Shown here: in pieces, positions 1 through 7,255 of the stretch
How positions within the stretch are numbered: the stretch's first letter is position 1
How the letters are laid out: each line of letters opens with the position of its first letter
IMG/VR virus record: IMGVR_UViG_3300009134_000007
Location: 1 to 34,455 of that record
Length of the DNA stretch: 34,455 nt
Strand: one strand, 5' to 3'
From: a virus
Notes under the pieces: model-generated
What the model saw: only the letters and a program-made list of their open reading frames with translations
Databases searched by the model: none
Told to the model about the DNA's origin: nothing
Position numbers and translations under genes: made by a program

Positions 1-1170
1 TCACTTGTCTTTCATAAATCCAAACCTATCCTCATAAACTTCATCAAAATCTCCGTGGCTGTAATGCGACAACATGCGCATGTCGGCATGGCCCGTACGG
101 CCCATGGCGCGGTGAGGCGGTACGCCGACGTCCTGGAGCATGGTCGTGTATGTGTGCCTGGCATCATGGAGGCGGGCCACGATGCCGCATTCCCGGAAAA
201 GCGTCCGGATCGCTTTTGAGACCGTCTCCGGATGTAACCTTGGCAGGATGAATTCCGATTTTGGATTTTGGATTTCCGATTTTGGAACATCCTTTGAGGT
301 TTCGGCTTTGAGCTTTGAACTTTGAGCTTTCAGCTCATTATACAGCCGAGTCCCCAGACCGATCGTGCGCTTTTTTTTCGTCTTTGTGATCTCTGCCGGC
401 AGGGTGATGGAGCGTTCCTTCCAATCGATCATGGCCCACCGGGCCAACAGCACTTCTTTTCTCCGGATCCCGAGCCCGAAAAACATGAGCAGGTGAAGCG
501 TGAGGGTACCCTGAAGCCATGGCCGGTCTTGCCGGTCTTTTTTGTCAGCGCGATCCAGGACCTCCCGGATCTGGTCGTCTGTGAGAATTGCGTGTTTGAT
601 TTTTTCCTCAGGAGGTGTCCGGCCGGCCGAAAGCGTTGCAAAGGCGTTGTACGGGAGGTACCGGATCGCGAGCTGATGATTGAAGGCGCTCTTCAGGTCC
701 CGGACATGCTTTCTAATATAGGTCACCTTTCGTCCACGCGCCTTCAGCTCGTTGACCATGACCAGACCGTCGGTGAACTCGAGGCTTTTGATCGGCGTGT
801 CCTTGCCCAGGATCGTTTCGATGTTTTTTCTCCTGGCTGATCGGCTTTCGATCTCCTCAGGACAGACAGTCCACGTGGCTTCCCATTCATCGAGACAGTC
901 CGAGAGCGTCTTCCCGTGCCCGGGCAGGTCCCCCTCGAGTCGGGCGCGGTCCGCCCTGGAGATGAGCCGCGCATTGTGCCAGATGATCACATCCCTGCTC
1001 GAGTACGTTTGCCCGGCCGTATGCACTTCGATCTCATTGGCCAGCACCATCTTCTCCCTGGCCACCCGCACGCTATCCACCAGCCGGCTCCGCTCCACAA
1101 TCTCCCCATCCGGAAAATAGACCTTGTACCGCAGGCGATGCTTATTGACGAGTTTGGAGATCCTGGCCAT
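1..1170 (-). CDS. int: Tyrosine-family integrase
   Basis: Site-specific recombinase that would integrate and excise the prophage. The 389-residue protein has an N-terminal arm/core-binding part (about 1-190) and a C-terminal catalytic domain. The catalytic set is visible: R236 in GIRRKE, H335 and R338 in LHDARHT, H361 in RTGHAD, and nucleophile Y370 in SHYSHG; lysines at 263-267 could supply the catalytic Lys. It reads toward the left edge, as expected for an integrase beside its attachment site, but that site must lie outside the window. Residues 281-307 (SSKLKAETSK, then PKSEIQNPKSEF) are low-complexity and look like translated intergenic repeat lying between the beta-sheet and the HxxR motif. 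All catalytic motifs remain in frame, so the enzyme may still be active. Confidence 0.95.
   Translation of the reverse strand: MARISKLVNKHRLRYKVYFPDGEIVERSRLVDSVRVAREKMVLANEIEVHTAGQTYSSRDVIIWHNARLISRADRARLEGDLPGHGKTLSDCLDEWEATWTVCPEEIESRSARRKNIETILGKDTPIKSLEFTDGLVMVNELKARGRKVTYIRKHVRDLKSAFNHQLAIRYLPYNAFATLSAGRTPPEEKIKHAILTDDQIREVLDRADKKDRQDRPWLQGTLTLHLLMFFGLGIRRKEVLLARWAMIDWKERSITLPAEITKTKKKRTIGLGTRLYNELKAQSSKLKAETSKDVPKSEIQNPKSEFILPRLHPETVSKAIRTLFRECGIVARLHDARHTYTTMLQDVGVPPHRAMGRTGHADMRMLSHYSHGDFDEVYEDRFGFMKDK
250..330 (-). repeat. Repeat-derived in-frame insertion in int
   Basis: The DNA consists of short near-repeats (GATTTTGGATTTTGGATTTC; TTTGAGCTTTGAACTTTGAG) that encode SSKLKAE and NPKSEIQ-type peptides inside the integrase. 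Such strings usually sit between genes. The tract is a whole number of codons and falls in a loop of the catalytic domain. Confidence 0.7.
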
Positions 1171-1221
1171 ATTCTGTAAATTCAGAGAATATTTTGATGA
1201 ATATTTTACAACTCTTTTGTC

Positions 1222-1242
1222 ATTTCGAGCGAAGCGAGAAAT
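1222..1242. repeat. CGAGCGAAGCGAG-type intergenic palindromic repeat
   Basis: The tract ATTTCGAGCGAAGCGAGAAA has complementary ends (ATTTC/GAAAT) and sits between the int start and the stop of the barrel gene. The same GAGCGAAGCGA core recurs upstream of several late genes further right. Confidence 0.55.
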
Positions 1243-1245
1243 CTT

Positions 1246-1932
1246 TCAGAAATAGAAGTTGAAGCCCACGGTAACAATATGAGCCTCATAGGTTGTCTTG
1301 ACGTCAAAATCCGCGCCCTTTGAAAAGCGCGGCTCCGCGTGAAAAAACGCATAGCGCACACCAAGAGACACGTTTTCAGCGATATCGGCCATTAGACCTA
1401 AATTTAGCTGCCATCCAAAACATTCATCATCTGCATTACCGATTCGATAACTTCTGTTATTATCCGGAATCCATACCCATCCTTCCGGTAGGATTAGATA
1501 TATGTCATCCATATCAAACCATGCCCAACCAAATCCCGGCCCGCCATAGATCCAGATATTTTCATATCGTGGCCCCGCCAGAATATTGAACATCAGGGTT
1601 TTAGCAGAAACATTTCCTTGTATATTTATGTCGGGATCGACAGAATAGTAATATTGATTTCTTACATTTGTTCCGTGAATCGCCATTCCCTCAAGCTCAA
1701 TAGCAATGTTCGCGTTTTCTTTTTCAATGATGTGCCCAAATCTGAGCGCCCATGCGAAGCCACTATCCAGGTCGAGATCAGAAAGTACGATATCGCTGTC
1801 GGCTGTTTTGTCTTCTGATTCCAAATCCGCTGGATGCACTAATCCCACCCCAAACCCAATGTAATTTTCATCCGCCATTACCGGACCCACTGCAAAAAGT
1901 ACCAAAATAATGGAAGTAATTAACATTTTCAT
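1246..1932 (-). CDS. Outer-membrane beta-barrel protein (OmpX/Lom-like), probable lysogenic-conversion gene
   Basis: The 228-residue protein opens with a clear signal peptide (MKMLITSIILVLFAVGPVMA, cleavage before DENY). It continues with alternating amphipathic segments rich in Gly and aromatic residues and ends in GFNFYF, a C-terminal aromatic signal used by the Bam machinery. Size and pattern fit a small eight-stranded barrel of the OmpX/Ail/Lom type. AGGAGG lies 6 bases before the ATG. It sits between integrase and repressor on the lysogeny strand, a classic place for genes expressed in the lysogen, so superinfection exclusion or host-surface change is plausible. Function is inferred from fold and location only; a chromosomal gene picked up by transfer is the alternative. 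Confidence 0.75.
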   Translation of the reverse strand: MKMLITSIILVLFAVGPVMADENYIGFGVGLVHPADLESEDKTADSDIVLSDLDLDSGFAWALRFGHIIEKENANIAIELEGMAIHGTNVRNQYYYSVDPDINIQGNVSAKTLMFNILAGPRYENIWIYGGPGFGWAWFDMDDIYLILPEGWVWIPDNNRSYRIGNADDECFGWQLNLGLMADIAENVSLGVRYAFFHAEPRFSKGADFDVKTTYEAHIVTVGFNFYF

Positions 1933-2023
1933 GATTTACCTCCTCTTTGAGTTTGTTTTCTCTAATGTTTCAATTATGAGTGGCCAGCCCCATGGACGAC
2001 CCCTTGCTTTCATTTTACCACCC

Positions 2024-2494
2024 TCAGACGTCTTTTCGTTTTTTTTTAAAAAACTTGTCAATATCTACCTTTCCTCTGATTTTCTCGACCAGCCATAAAT
2101 ATTCTAGCGGCAGGTTTGCCTCGATATAGGCGAGGTCCTCCTTGACCCTCAGAGCCAGCTCTTTGTTCCGAAAAGGGCATTCTCCTTTTTGCGCATATTC
2201 AGATATACGCCCCGGCGAGATCGTCTCTTCTGCGACCTCTCTGTAAGCCTCGCCATACAAATAATACTCTATCGGCTTGTTGGTTACTCTGGATACAGTT
2301 ATGATGTATTCGAGCGAGGGATCTTGACGTTCTACCTTCTTACTGTTTTTCCTTTTTTTCCCATGGATATTAGAAACCACACTTCGGGAAACACCAAGCT
2401 TTTGAGCCCATTGAGACGCTTTATAACCTTCCATGTCACGCTCTATTCGCTTCCGCACAGCATCAATATCTATTTGTAGATCAAGTTTTTTCAT
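2024..2494 (-). CDS. CI-like phage repressor with N-terminal helix-turn-helix
   Basis: Probable lysogeny repressor of 156 residues. Residues 24-48 (KASQWAQKLGVSRSVVSN and following) form a helix-turn-helix of the CI/Cro type, where the phrase 'ASQWAQKLGVSRSVVSNI' is the recognition pair of helices. The rest is charged and helical, ending in a Lys-rich tail, with no LexA-type Ser/Lys autoprotease domain visible. The gene is divergent from the early rightward genes, and a dyad sits just upstream over the rightward promoter. No Shine-Dalgarno sequence is visible before the ATG, so translation may be leaderless or weak. Without the peptidase domain, induction would need an antirepressor or another signal instead of RecA-driven self-cleavage. 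Confidence 0.8.
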   Translation of the reverse strand: MKKLDLQIDIDAVRKRIERDMEGYKASQWAQKLGVSRSVVSNIHGKKRKNSKKVERQDPSLEYIITVSRVTNKPIEYYLYGEAYREVAEETISPGRISEYAQKGECPFRNKELALRVKEDLAYIEANLPLEYLWLVEKIRGKVDIDKFFKKKRKDV

Positions 2495-2512
2495 TACAGC
2501 TTAATTTTTTTC

Positions 2513-2540
2513 TTGACAGAATTGCGTTGTCATATATTAT
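2513..2540 (+). promoter_or_regulatory. Early rightward promoter with overlapping dyad operator
   Basis: TTGACA (2513-2518), a 16-base spacer, then TATTAT (2535-2540). The dyad TGACA-N9-TGTCA (2514-2532) overlaps the -35 box and spacer, so a bound repressor would block polymerase. It lies in the divergent gap right after the repressor start. Promoter and operator are read from sequence only. Confidence 0.6.
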
Positions 2541-2574
2541 CCCCTGCTAACCTGTATTACGTGAGGGGGATTTT

Positions 2575-2673
2575 ATGGTGGAGAGGCGCTGTAATAGCTG
2601 TCCCTTGAGGCCGGCATGCCTGGTACAACCCCTCAGGACTATTACTATTACTACTGCCTCCGGCTGCGGGTGA
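2575..2673 (+). CDS. Small Cys-containing leader ORF
   Basis: A 32-codon reading frame beginning MVERRCNSCPLRPACL, 35 bases downstream of the predicted early promoter and preceded by GTGAGGGGGA as a possible ribosome site. Three cysteines (C6, C9, C15) give a CxxCx5C pattern. Its stop codon lies inside the left arm of a strong RNA hairpin, so translation could influence folding of the leader. It resembles no family I recognise and may simply be a chance frame in a structured leader. Confidence 0.35.
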   Translation: MVERRCNSCPLRPACLVQPLRTITITTASGCG

Positions 2674-2723
2674 ATTTGGGACCGGGGATTTCCTAGGTCC
2701 CTGGCTACCCCGAATTCATCCGC
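2666..2723 (+). other. Strong leader-RNA hairpin
   Basis: Arms 2666-2676 and 2713-2723 pair over 11 positions with one G-U. Next, 2678-2680 pairs with 2708-2710, and 2682-2688 with 2698-2704 (one G-U), closing a 9-base loop. It lies between the early promoter and the excisionase-type gene. It could also be transcribed from the other strand. Confidence 0.5.
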
Positions 2724-2734
2724 GTCACAGAGCG

Positions 2735-2803
2735 CGCCCCTCTCAAAAGTTTGGTCAACATAGTTGGCCTCCTTTCTGAGAGGTATTTTTCCAGGGAGGG
2801 GCG
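2735..2803 (+). terminator. Terminator/attenuator-like structure before the excisionase-type gene
   Basis: CCTCTCA (2739-2745) pairs with TGAGAGG (2777-2783) around an inner GGTCAAC/GTTGGCC stem with loop ATA, followed by TATTTTT (2784-2790). A competing pairing is possible: CGCCCCTC (2735-2742) with GAGGGGCG (2796-2803). The two share bases 2739-2742, as in an attenuator switch. No ligand or protein binding site is recognised. Confidence 0.45.
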
Positions 2804-2832
2804 TCGCTCCTCCATAAACCCATAGGTGATCC

Positions 2833-3054
2833 ATGACCGAAACAATATCAATGACCATGACCGTCCAGGAGCTGGCCGATTACCTTCGTCTTGCCCCAAA
2901 CCATGTGCGCAGCATGGCGGCCGGCGGCCGGATCCCCGAGGATGCGATAATCAAACCTCCCGGCAGCCGCAAATATATTTTCGATCGCAAAAAGATCATA
3001 GAGTGGGCGAGATACGAACCGCGACGACGACGAGAGCGACTCGCCAGTCCATGA
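2833..3054 (+). CDS. MerR/excisionase-type helix-turn-helix protein
   Basis: A 73-residue basic protein. Residues 10-58 (TVQELADYLRLAPNHVRSMA, then GGRIP, then GSRKYIFDRKKIIEWA) match the HTH_17 excisionase/MerR-like fold: a helix-turn-helix, a short wing and a helix that reads 'F....I..W'. The tail is rich in Arg. As the first sizeable gene of the rightward early transcript, it could be the excisionase, a Cro-like regulator or a CII-like activator; sequence alone does not separate these. GGTGAT lies 4 bases before the ATG at 2833, and an in-frame ATG at 2851 is an alternative start. Confidence 0.7.
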   Translation: MTETISMTMTVQELADYLRLAPNHVRSMAAGGRIPEDAIIKPPGSRKYIFDRKKIIEWARYEPRRRRERLASP

Positions 3055-3059
3055 AAAAA

Positions 3060-3156
3060 GGCGTACCCCTACGCCCGCCCGCCAAGCTTGCTTCGCAGAC
3101 GGGTCTGCCCTCCCTCAAGGGCTCTGACACTGGGCCGTCAGACTATGGGGTACGCC
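3060..3156. terminator. Large stem-loop after the excisionase-type gene
   Basis: GGCGTACCCC (3060-3069) is exactly complementary to GGGGTACGCC (3147-3156). The 77-base loop contains GCCCGCCCGCC and GACGGGTCTGCC segments that look like chromosomal repeat DNA. It begins 6 bases after the stop codon. No T-tract follows, so a repeat element is as likely as a terminator. The remaining 147 bases to the next gene hold only its AAGGAG ribosome site. Confidence 0.45.
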
Positions 3157-3303
3157 TAACACAATAACAATGATTTTGCAAACATAACCCCTCTAAGCTT
3201 ATACATCGGTATATTTTGAAATATCTGAATGCAAATAAAAGCACACGGCGTTTAACATGGTAGTACCAACGGTGCATATTAACAAAATCAAGGAGTTATC
3301 GGG

Positions 3304-3819
3304 ATGGTAAGGAAGTCAGGAAAGAAAATGGCAACCTCAGAGCTTTGTAAATTTCTTTGTAAATTTGAGGTTAAAGAGGAGTTGGATCATTACATTAAAG
3401 AAAAGGGGTGGTCTCGCAGATACGCAGCTAGAGTCCTCGCCGAACAGCTCACCGAGCTGCTGGGGGAAGAGGTTAGCCCCGAGACACTTAGGACAAAGAG
3501 TAAACGTGCTGTGGGTTCAAATGAACCCAATGACCCAACCCCAGAAAATCACACGGAATCCGAAGGAAATCAAACAAATCAAACGCCCAAGAAGAAGGCC
3601 AAAGATGGCACATACCGGGGTGGTAAGAGAAAGGGGGCTGGTAAAAAACGGTTATGGTTTCGGCAGGGAACTGAAGGCAAGGTAACTAAAGAATTCGAAG
3701 AAGCGATTGAAAATGTCAAAGGAATAATTCTCGACGCCAAACATTCAAATTGGCAAAAAATGGAACCAGAATCTATCTTTTATCACCTGGGGATCATTTA
3801 CAACATAATTGCCTGTTAA
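3304..3819 (+). CDS. Hypothetical early protein with basic GGKRKGAGKK motif
   Basis: A 171-residue protein of unknown function. Residues 22-62 look helical (KGWSRRYAARVLAEQLTELL) and could form a helix-turn-helix-like segment. Residues 63-105 are a polar Asn/Thr/Pro-rich linker. Residues 106-115 (GGKRKGAGKK) match the glycine-basic motif seen near the start of many phage DNA-binding and small-terminase-type proteins. The C-terminal part is helical. AAGGAG sits 8 bases before the ATG. It is followed 18 bases later by the ParB-like gene and is probably co-transcribed with it. A DNA-binding role is inferred. Confidence 0.6.
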   Translation: MVRKSGKKMATSELCKFLCKFEVKEELDHYIKEKGWSRRYAARVLAEQLTELLGEEVSPETLRTKSKRAVGSNEPNDPTPENHTESEGNQTNQTPKKKAKDGTYRGGKRKGAGKKRLWFRQGTEGKVTKEFEEAIENVKGIILDAKHSNWQKMEPESIFYHLGIIYNIIAC

Positions 3820-3837
3820 TAGCGAGGGAGAGAAAAC

Positions 3838-4704
3838 ATGAGCTTAAAACTAATATCAAAAGAATTGATCGAAGTAGAGCCAGGCCTTGCAGCACAATGG
3901 TTAAATTTCGATACGTATGGCGGACAAAGAACTGTAAAATCAGAACATATAAACTTTCTTTGTGACCAAATTAAGCGAGGTCTATTTGGTACCGGCCTTA
4001 TTGGTGTAGCGAGGAAGGCTGGAGAAAAAGAAGACTTGCTTATGAATGGCAATCATCAATTACCCGCAATCAGTCGATCAGGAAAAACTGTGACTTGTGT
4101 GTTGGAAAGATGGGAGTATGACAAAATTAATCACTTATCCAAAATATACAATCGATATGATACGCATCTGACACGAACCTTAACCTACCTAACAAGAGCA
4201 AGCCATTTTGCTTTGTCCCCCTCGTGGAACGAAAAAATTTCAAAGCTAGTAGTTTCGGCGATGACATATGTTCACTATGGAGAAAAATATGTTCATCCCG
4301 TCATTAAAAGCGAATTACTTGAAAAGAATATGGATTTTGGCGAGTTATTAAGCCAAATATTTGGACACAGGATAACGCCTTCTAATAGACATGTGGCAAG
4401 AAGACCTGTTGTAGCTGCTATTTATTTAACCTGGAAAGCAAATATTAACAAAGATAATTCATCATGGGATACAAAACTTTTCTGGGCAAAAGTCTGTGAT
4501 GGAGGACAATTAAAAAACACAGCCCCTGAATTTACATTAAGAGAATATCTTATTCGGGTTGGTCTTCCAGGATCGTATGTTAAACATATTGCAAAGCCGA
4601 GAGAAATTCTTGTTAAATGTATCCACGCTTGGAATGCACGCAGAAAGAACAAGTCAACCAATTTGGCATATTCTCCAAATAGACCAATTCCTGAACCTGT
4701 ATAG
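3838..4704 (+). CDS. ParB/Srx-fold-like N-terminal domain protein
   Basis: A 288-residue protein. The N-terminal part carries YGGQRTVK (27-34), then 'HINFLCDQIKRGLF' and LLMNGNHQ (67-74). This arrangement resembles a family of phage and actinobacterial proteins in which 'NR.v...hv..L...m..G.f' precedes a ParB-like 'LLNGQHRL' box. The rest is helical with no further motif that I recognise. ParB-fold proteins bind DNA or act as nucleases or CTPases, but which applies here is not visible. GGGAGAG before the ATG gives a good start. The base composition is more AT-rich than the late genes, as for other early genes here. Confidence 0.6.
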   Translation: MSLKLISKELIEVEPGLAAQWLNFDTYGGQRTVKSEHINFLCDQIKRGLFGTGLIGVARKAGEKEDLLMNGNHQLPAISRSGKTVTCVLERWEYDKINHLSKIYNRYDTHLTRTLTYLTRASHFALSPSWNEKISKLVVSAMTYVHYGEKYVHPVIKSELLEKNMDFGELLSQIFGHRITPSNRHVARRPVVAAIYLTWKANINKDNSSWDTKLFWAKVCDGGQLKNTAPEFTLREYLIRVGLPGSYVKHIAKPREILVKCIHAWNARRKNKSTNLAYSPNRPIPEPV

Positions 4705-4707
4705 CTA

Positions 4708-5004
4708 ATGGCAACCAAAGCTGACCTATTGCGAATGATCCGGCAAAACTGCTCGGAGTGCATGGGCGGGCCACGTGTCCATGAGAACGTGTGGCCCGTC
4801 ACTACCCCGACCGAAATTCTTAAATGTCCAGTGTCGGAATGTGGATACTATCCATATCGATTTGGGACAGATCCCAATCCGAATCCACGAAAGAGTGCGG
4901 CTGGCAGGCGGAGCGCCCTGATTAGTCGTTCAGTTCAGCTAGCTACGAGGAAAAAACGCGACAGAATCGACGATCGTGACAGGATTAAGGCTAAGTGTGC
5001 ATGA
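4708..5004 (+). CDS. Small phage zinc-finger-like protein (CxxCMGG...CPLYPYRFG type)
   Basis: A 98-residue protein. Residues 10-54 read MIRQNCSECMGGP, then CPVSECGYYPYRFGTDP. Cysteines at 15, 18, 40 and 45 would make one zinc site. This pattern (C..CMGG ... C.....C.lyPYRfG.dP) is a recurrent small protein of phage early and replication regions. Its biochemical role is unknown to me. It follows the ParB-like gene by 3 bases and overlaps the next gene by ATGA, indicating translational coupling. Confidence 0.65.
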   Translation: MATKADLLRMIRQNCSECMGGPRVHENVWPVTTPTEILKCPVSECGYYPYRFGTDPNPNPRKSAAGRRSALISRSVQLATRKKRDRIDDRDRIKAKCA

Positions 5005-5276
5005 ACCCATTTGCTCCGGAAAAGAGGCTTTGGTTGGCAGTTGTTCTTAGGGCTGTTGAAAATCTGTTTCTTGATAACAAAGGGAAGGATTCTGACCACG
5101 GGAAAAACAATAAATCAATCCGGCAAAATGCTTATTGGTTCCTGTTTGGAAATTCCCCAGAGTTACAACGGCATCGAAAGTACGTGTTTGAGAATGCAGG
5201 TGTGAATCCGAAATATCATAAGTGGCGCAAAATACGAAGACGAGCGGATGAATTTGAATTGTCGATTGAATATTGA
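5001..5276 (+). CDS. Hypothetical early phage protein
   Basis: A 91-residue protein starting at the ATG that overlaps the previous stop (ATGA at 5001-5004); an in-frame GTG two codons earlier is less likely. The sequence is helical: RLWLAVVLRAVENLFL near the start, then RQNAYWFLFGNS and a basic HKWRKIRRRADEF end. Small proteins with an N-terminal '.a..W....l' helix and a later 'A..WF' segment are frequent in phage early operons and may regulate late transcription. This one is not close enough for me to name. Function unknown. Confidence 0.55.
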   Translation: MNPFAPEKRLWLAVVLRAVENLFLDNKGKDSDHGKNNKSIRQNAYWFLFGNSPELQRHRKYVFENAGVNPKYHKWRKIRRRADEFELSIEY

Positions 5277-5330
5277 CCAGGTGTCAGGTTTCAGTATTCA
5301 GGTCCTGACACCTGACACCTGGACACTGGA
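5277..5330. repeat. CAGGTGTCAGG inverted-repeat element, copy 1
   Basis: CCAGGTGTCAGG (5277-5288) faces CCTGACACCTGACACCTGG (5304-5322), so the transcript can fold into a stem. It lies between two early genes. Related copies occur near 7925, 10383, 12033, 13600 and 32913. Confidence 0.65.
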
Positions 5331-5357
5331 CAACCGCGCCCGGCTCCGAGAGGACAG

Positions 5358-5885
5358 ATGGAAAAGACAGACAGAGAGGAAATGATGAATACTAAACCCC
5401 CCGATTTTCATGGCGATTCAGGTATGGCATGGCGACTGGATCTACCGAAAATTCTAAGGGAGCCAGAACACCAAGCCACGTTAATGAGTTATATTGTCCA
5501 GGGAAATAACTACCATCCATGTTGGGATCATTGGATCGTAAGTTTGATAACTCTTGAGGAAATCCCGGGAGCTCTCCCTGCCTTTAAAAAATACCCAGAA
5601 GCAATGTATGAAGTAATGATCGTGGCATTAAATCCCGAAAAGCCATTACCGGATCTGGATCACATCTATGAAAAACCAGCCGATATCTTAACCCCCCCTG
5701 ACGTCATTCTTCAATTTCATGGTGTAGATGTCAATAAAGCCAAGGAAATCGTAACGTCTCTTGTTAAACAAATCGTTGCCGGAGAGCTGTCTCCGGATCA
5801 AGATTATAGAAAACTATGGAAGCTGAGACTGGCAGAGCAAGTAGATGGCGGAATGAAAGGAGCTTATGGATCTGTCGAGCGATAA
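5358..5885 (+). CDS. Hypothetical protein upstream of the Gp37/Gp68 gene
   Basis: A 175-residue acidic protein without a motif I recognise. The first half has GNNYHPCWDHWIVSLITLEE; the C-terminal third is helical and charged. Candidate starts are ATG 5358 (after CGAGAGGACAG) and the in-frame ATGs at 5382 and 5385. The 3' end overlaps the next gene by 20 bases and carries that gene's AAAGGAG ribosome site, so the two are likely co-translated and may act together. Function unknown. Confidence 0.6.
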   Translation: MEKTDREEMMNTKPPDFHGDSGMAWRLDLPKILREPEHQATLMSYIVQGNNYHPCWDHWIVSLITLEEIPGALPAFKKYPEAMYEVMIVALNPEKPLPDLDHIYEKPADILTPPDVILQFHGVDVNKAKEIVTSLVKQIVAGELSPDQDYRKLWKLRLAEQVDGGMKGAYGSVER

Positions 5886-6744
5886 ATATTGGGATCGGGC
5901 ATTGAGCCTGGTGGAAGGGTGTAGGCCGGTGAGTGAGGGGTGTCTGAATTGCTGGTCTGCGGCTCAATCCTATATGAGGTCATACCAAAAGAACCCGAAG
6001 ATCCGGCTCAGGCACAGAGGCCTGACAACGATTCGCAATGGGCGGCCCACGTTCCATGGCCAGATCCGGCTGATGCATGATGATCTAAAAAAGATTTGTC
6101 GGCCAGGGCGAACGCGCCGGGTATGGTCGGTATGGAATGACTTGTTTCATGAGAATGTGCCGGACGAATTTATCGAGGATGTACTTCAGTGCATGAAGTG
6201 CGCATATTATGACGTATTTCTGATTTGCACCAAGCGGGGTCGAAGATTATTGGAATGGTTTAGGGATTGGTGGGGTTTTGAGTCGCCAGGAGATAATATC
6301 TTTTTCGCGATAACTGGAGAAAACCAAGCACGACTGGAGTCAAGGTTAGAATTTGTGCTGGAGCTTAAAGCCCGAACCGGCATAAAAACTTTCCTAAGCA
6401 TCGAGCCATGTTTGGGTAGTATCGATCTATCTGGAGATGATGGGGGGCACCATTGCTTTTCCTATGAAGCCGAAACGGGTGAACAGGTTCCGGCTCTTTT
6501 TGACGGCGTCATCCTGGGCGGCGAAACCGGTCCCAAAGCAAGGCCCATGCATCCAGACTGGCCACGGAAGGTGCGGGATGATTGCCTTGCGGCCGGTGTG
6601 CCCTTCTTTTTTAAGCAATGGGGCGAATGGATACATAATCCACATATGCACTCAATGCCATGGGATAAAAGATTTAAACGTGTAGGTCGTAAGGTTACAG
6701 GCCGGCTCCTGGATGGCCGTGAATGGAATGAGTTGCCGTGGTGA
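5866..6744 (+). CDS. Phage Gp37/Gp68 family protein (DUF5131)
   Basis: A 292-residue protein with the family hallmarks: an N-terminal cysteine cluster C19, C26, C29 (VEGCRPVSEGCLNC), FLSIEPCLGSIDL in the middle, then GGETGPKARPMHPDW and VPFFFKQWGEW near the end. The spaced cysteines near the N terminus suggest an iron-sulfur or metal site, and the fold is thought to be related to radical-SAM/photoproduct-lyase-like barrels. The true reaction is not established. AAAGGAG precedes ATG 5866. Usual family length is about 230-300 residues, so it looks complete. Confidence 0.85.
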   Translation: MDLSSDKYWDRALSLVEGCRPVSEGCLNCWSAAQSYMRSYQKNPKIRLRHRGLTTIRNGRPTFHGQIRLMHDDLKKICRPGRTRRVWSVWNDLFHENVPDEFIEDVLQCMKCAYYDVFLICTKRGRRLLEWFRDWWGFESPGDNIFFAITGENQARLESRLEFVLELKARTGIKTFLSIEPCLGSIDLSGDDGGHHCFSYEAETGEQVPALFDGVILGGETGPKARPMHPDWPRKVRDDCLAAGVPFFFKQWGEWIHNPHMHSMPWDKRFKRVGRKVTGRLLDGREWNELPW

Positions 6745-6776
6745 GGACAGAAGGCAGAGAACAGGGGGGGTGGCAT

Positions 6777-6794
6777 GGACAAACTTGTTTGTCC
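6777..6794 (+). repeat. 18-bp palindromic repeat (family B), copy 1
   Basis: The palindrome GGACAAACTTGTTTGTCC lies within GGTGGCAT...GTGGGAGGTCA. It creates a false start (MDKLVCPWEV) in front of the next gene. Other copies are at 13575, 14301, 16275, 18571, 27115, 33211, 33552 and 34145. Confidence 0.85.
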
Positions 6795-6840
6795 GTGGGA
6801 GGTCAGGAAGAGATCGTCACTAGATGATGAAGGAGGAAAA

Positions 6841-7083
6841 ATGCCAGCAAAAACTATCGATGTAGAAGAAATCAAGTGGAAGTTTCTGGTTCCGGATCCA
6901 AGTTGGTTTCCGTGCCTGATCTGTGAGCACCGGGCAGCCACGCACCGGGTCACACTGGATGATGACGGAGTTATTGTCAAAGTCCACGTATGCGTGCCCT
7001 GCATACCAAGGGCAGGCGAATGGTTGGAAAGAAGGCATGTTAAAAAAGAAATGCCTGGATCCAGAGCGTTTTCCTTTGTGTGA
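6841..7083 (+). CDS. Small zinc-ribbon-like protein
   Basis: An 80-residue protein started at ATG 6841, which has GAAGGAGG at 6829-6836. A longer in-frame reading from 6775 would only translate the palindromic repeat. Cysteines C25, C28 (CLIC) and C51, C54 (CVPC) are spaced 22 apart, the layout of a zinc ribbon with two knuckles. Between them is a short beta-like stretch (HRVTLDDDGVIVKVHV). Nucleic-acid or protein binding is possible; nothing identifies a partner. It precedes two more zinc-knuckle genes in the same transcript. Confidence 0.65.
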   Translation: MPAKTIDVEEIKWKFLVPDPSWFPCLICEHRAATHRVTLDDDGVIVKVHVCVPCIPRAGEWLERRHVKKEMPGSRAFSFV

Positions 7084-7135
7084 CATTTAAAGAAAATGCC
7101 GGCCGGATCGAATATTCGAAAAGGAAGGGGCAAGC

Positions 7136-7255
7136 ATGATTAAAATTTGCGCATGGTGTAAAAAAGAATTGAGTCGAGACAATGCAGAGCCTAAAGAGGA
7201 AATATCTCACGGTATTTGTCTTGACTGCAAAAAAACCCTAGAGAAAAAGTTATGA
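7136..7255 (+). CDS. 39-residue two-knuckle zinc protein
   Basis: A very short gene reading MIKICAWCKKELSRD at the start and HGICLDCKK near the end. C5, C8, C28 and C31 form two CxxC knuckles, a minimal zinc ribbon. GGAAGGGG lies just upstream of the ATG, and the stop overlaps the next start as ATGA, so it is translationally coupled. The conserved metal pattern in so small a frame argues that it is real. Confidence 0.65.
   Translation: MIKICAWCKKELSRDNAEPKEEISHGICLDCKKTLEKKL

Noticed and set aside
322-840. 172-codon + strand frame opposite the integrase.
   Set aside because: It is antisense to the integrase catalytic domain with motifs only on the other strand.
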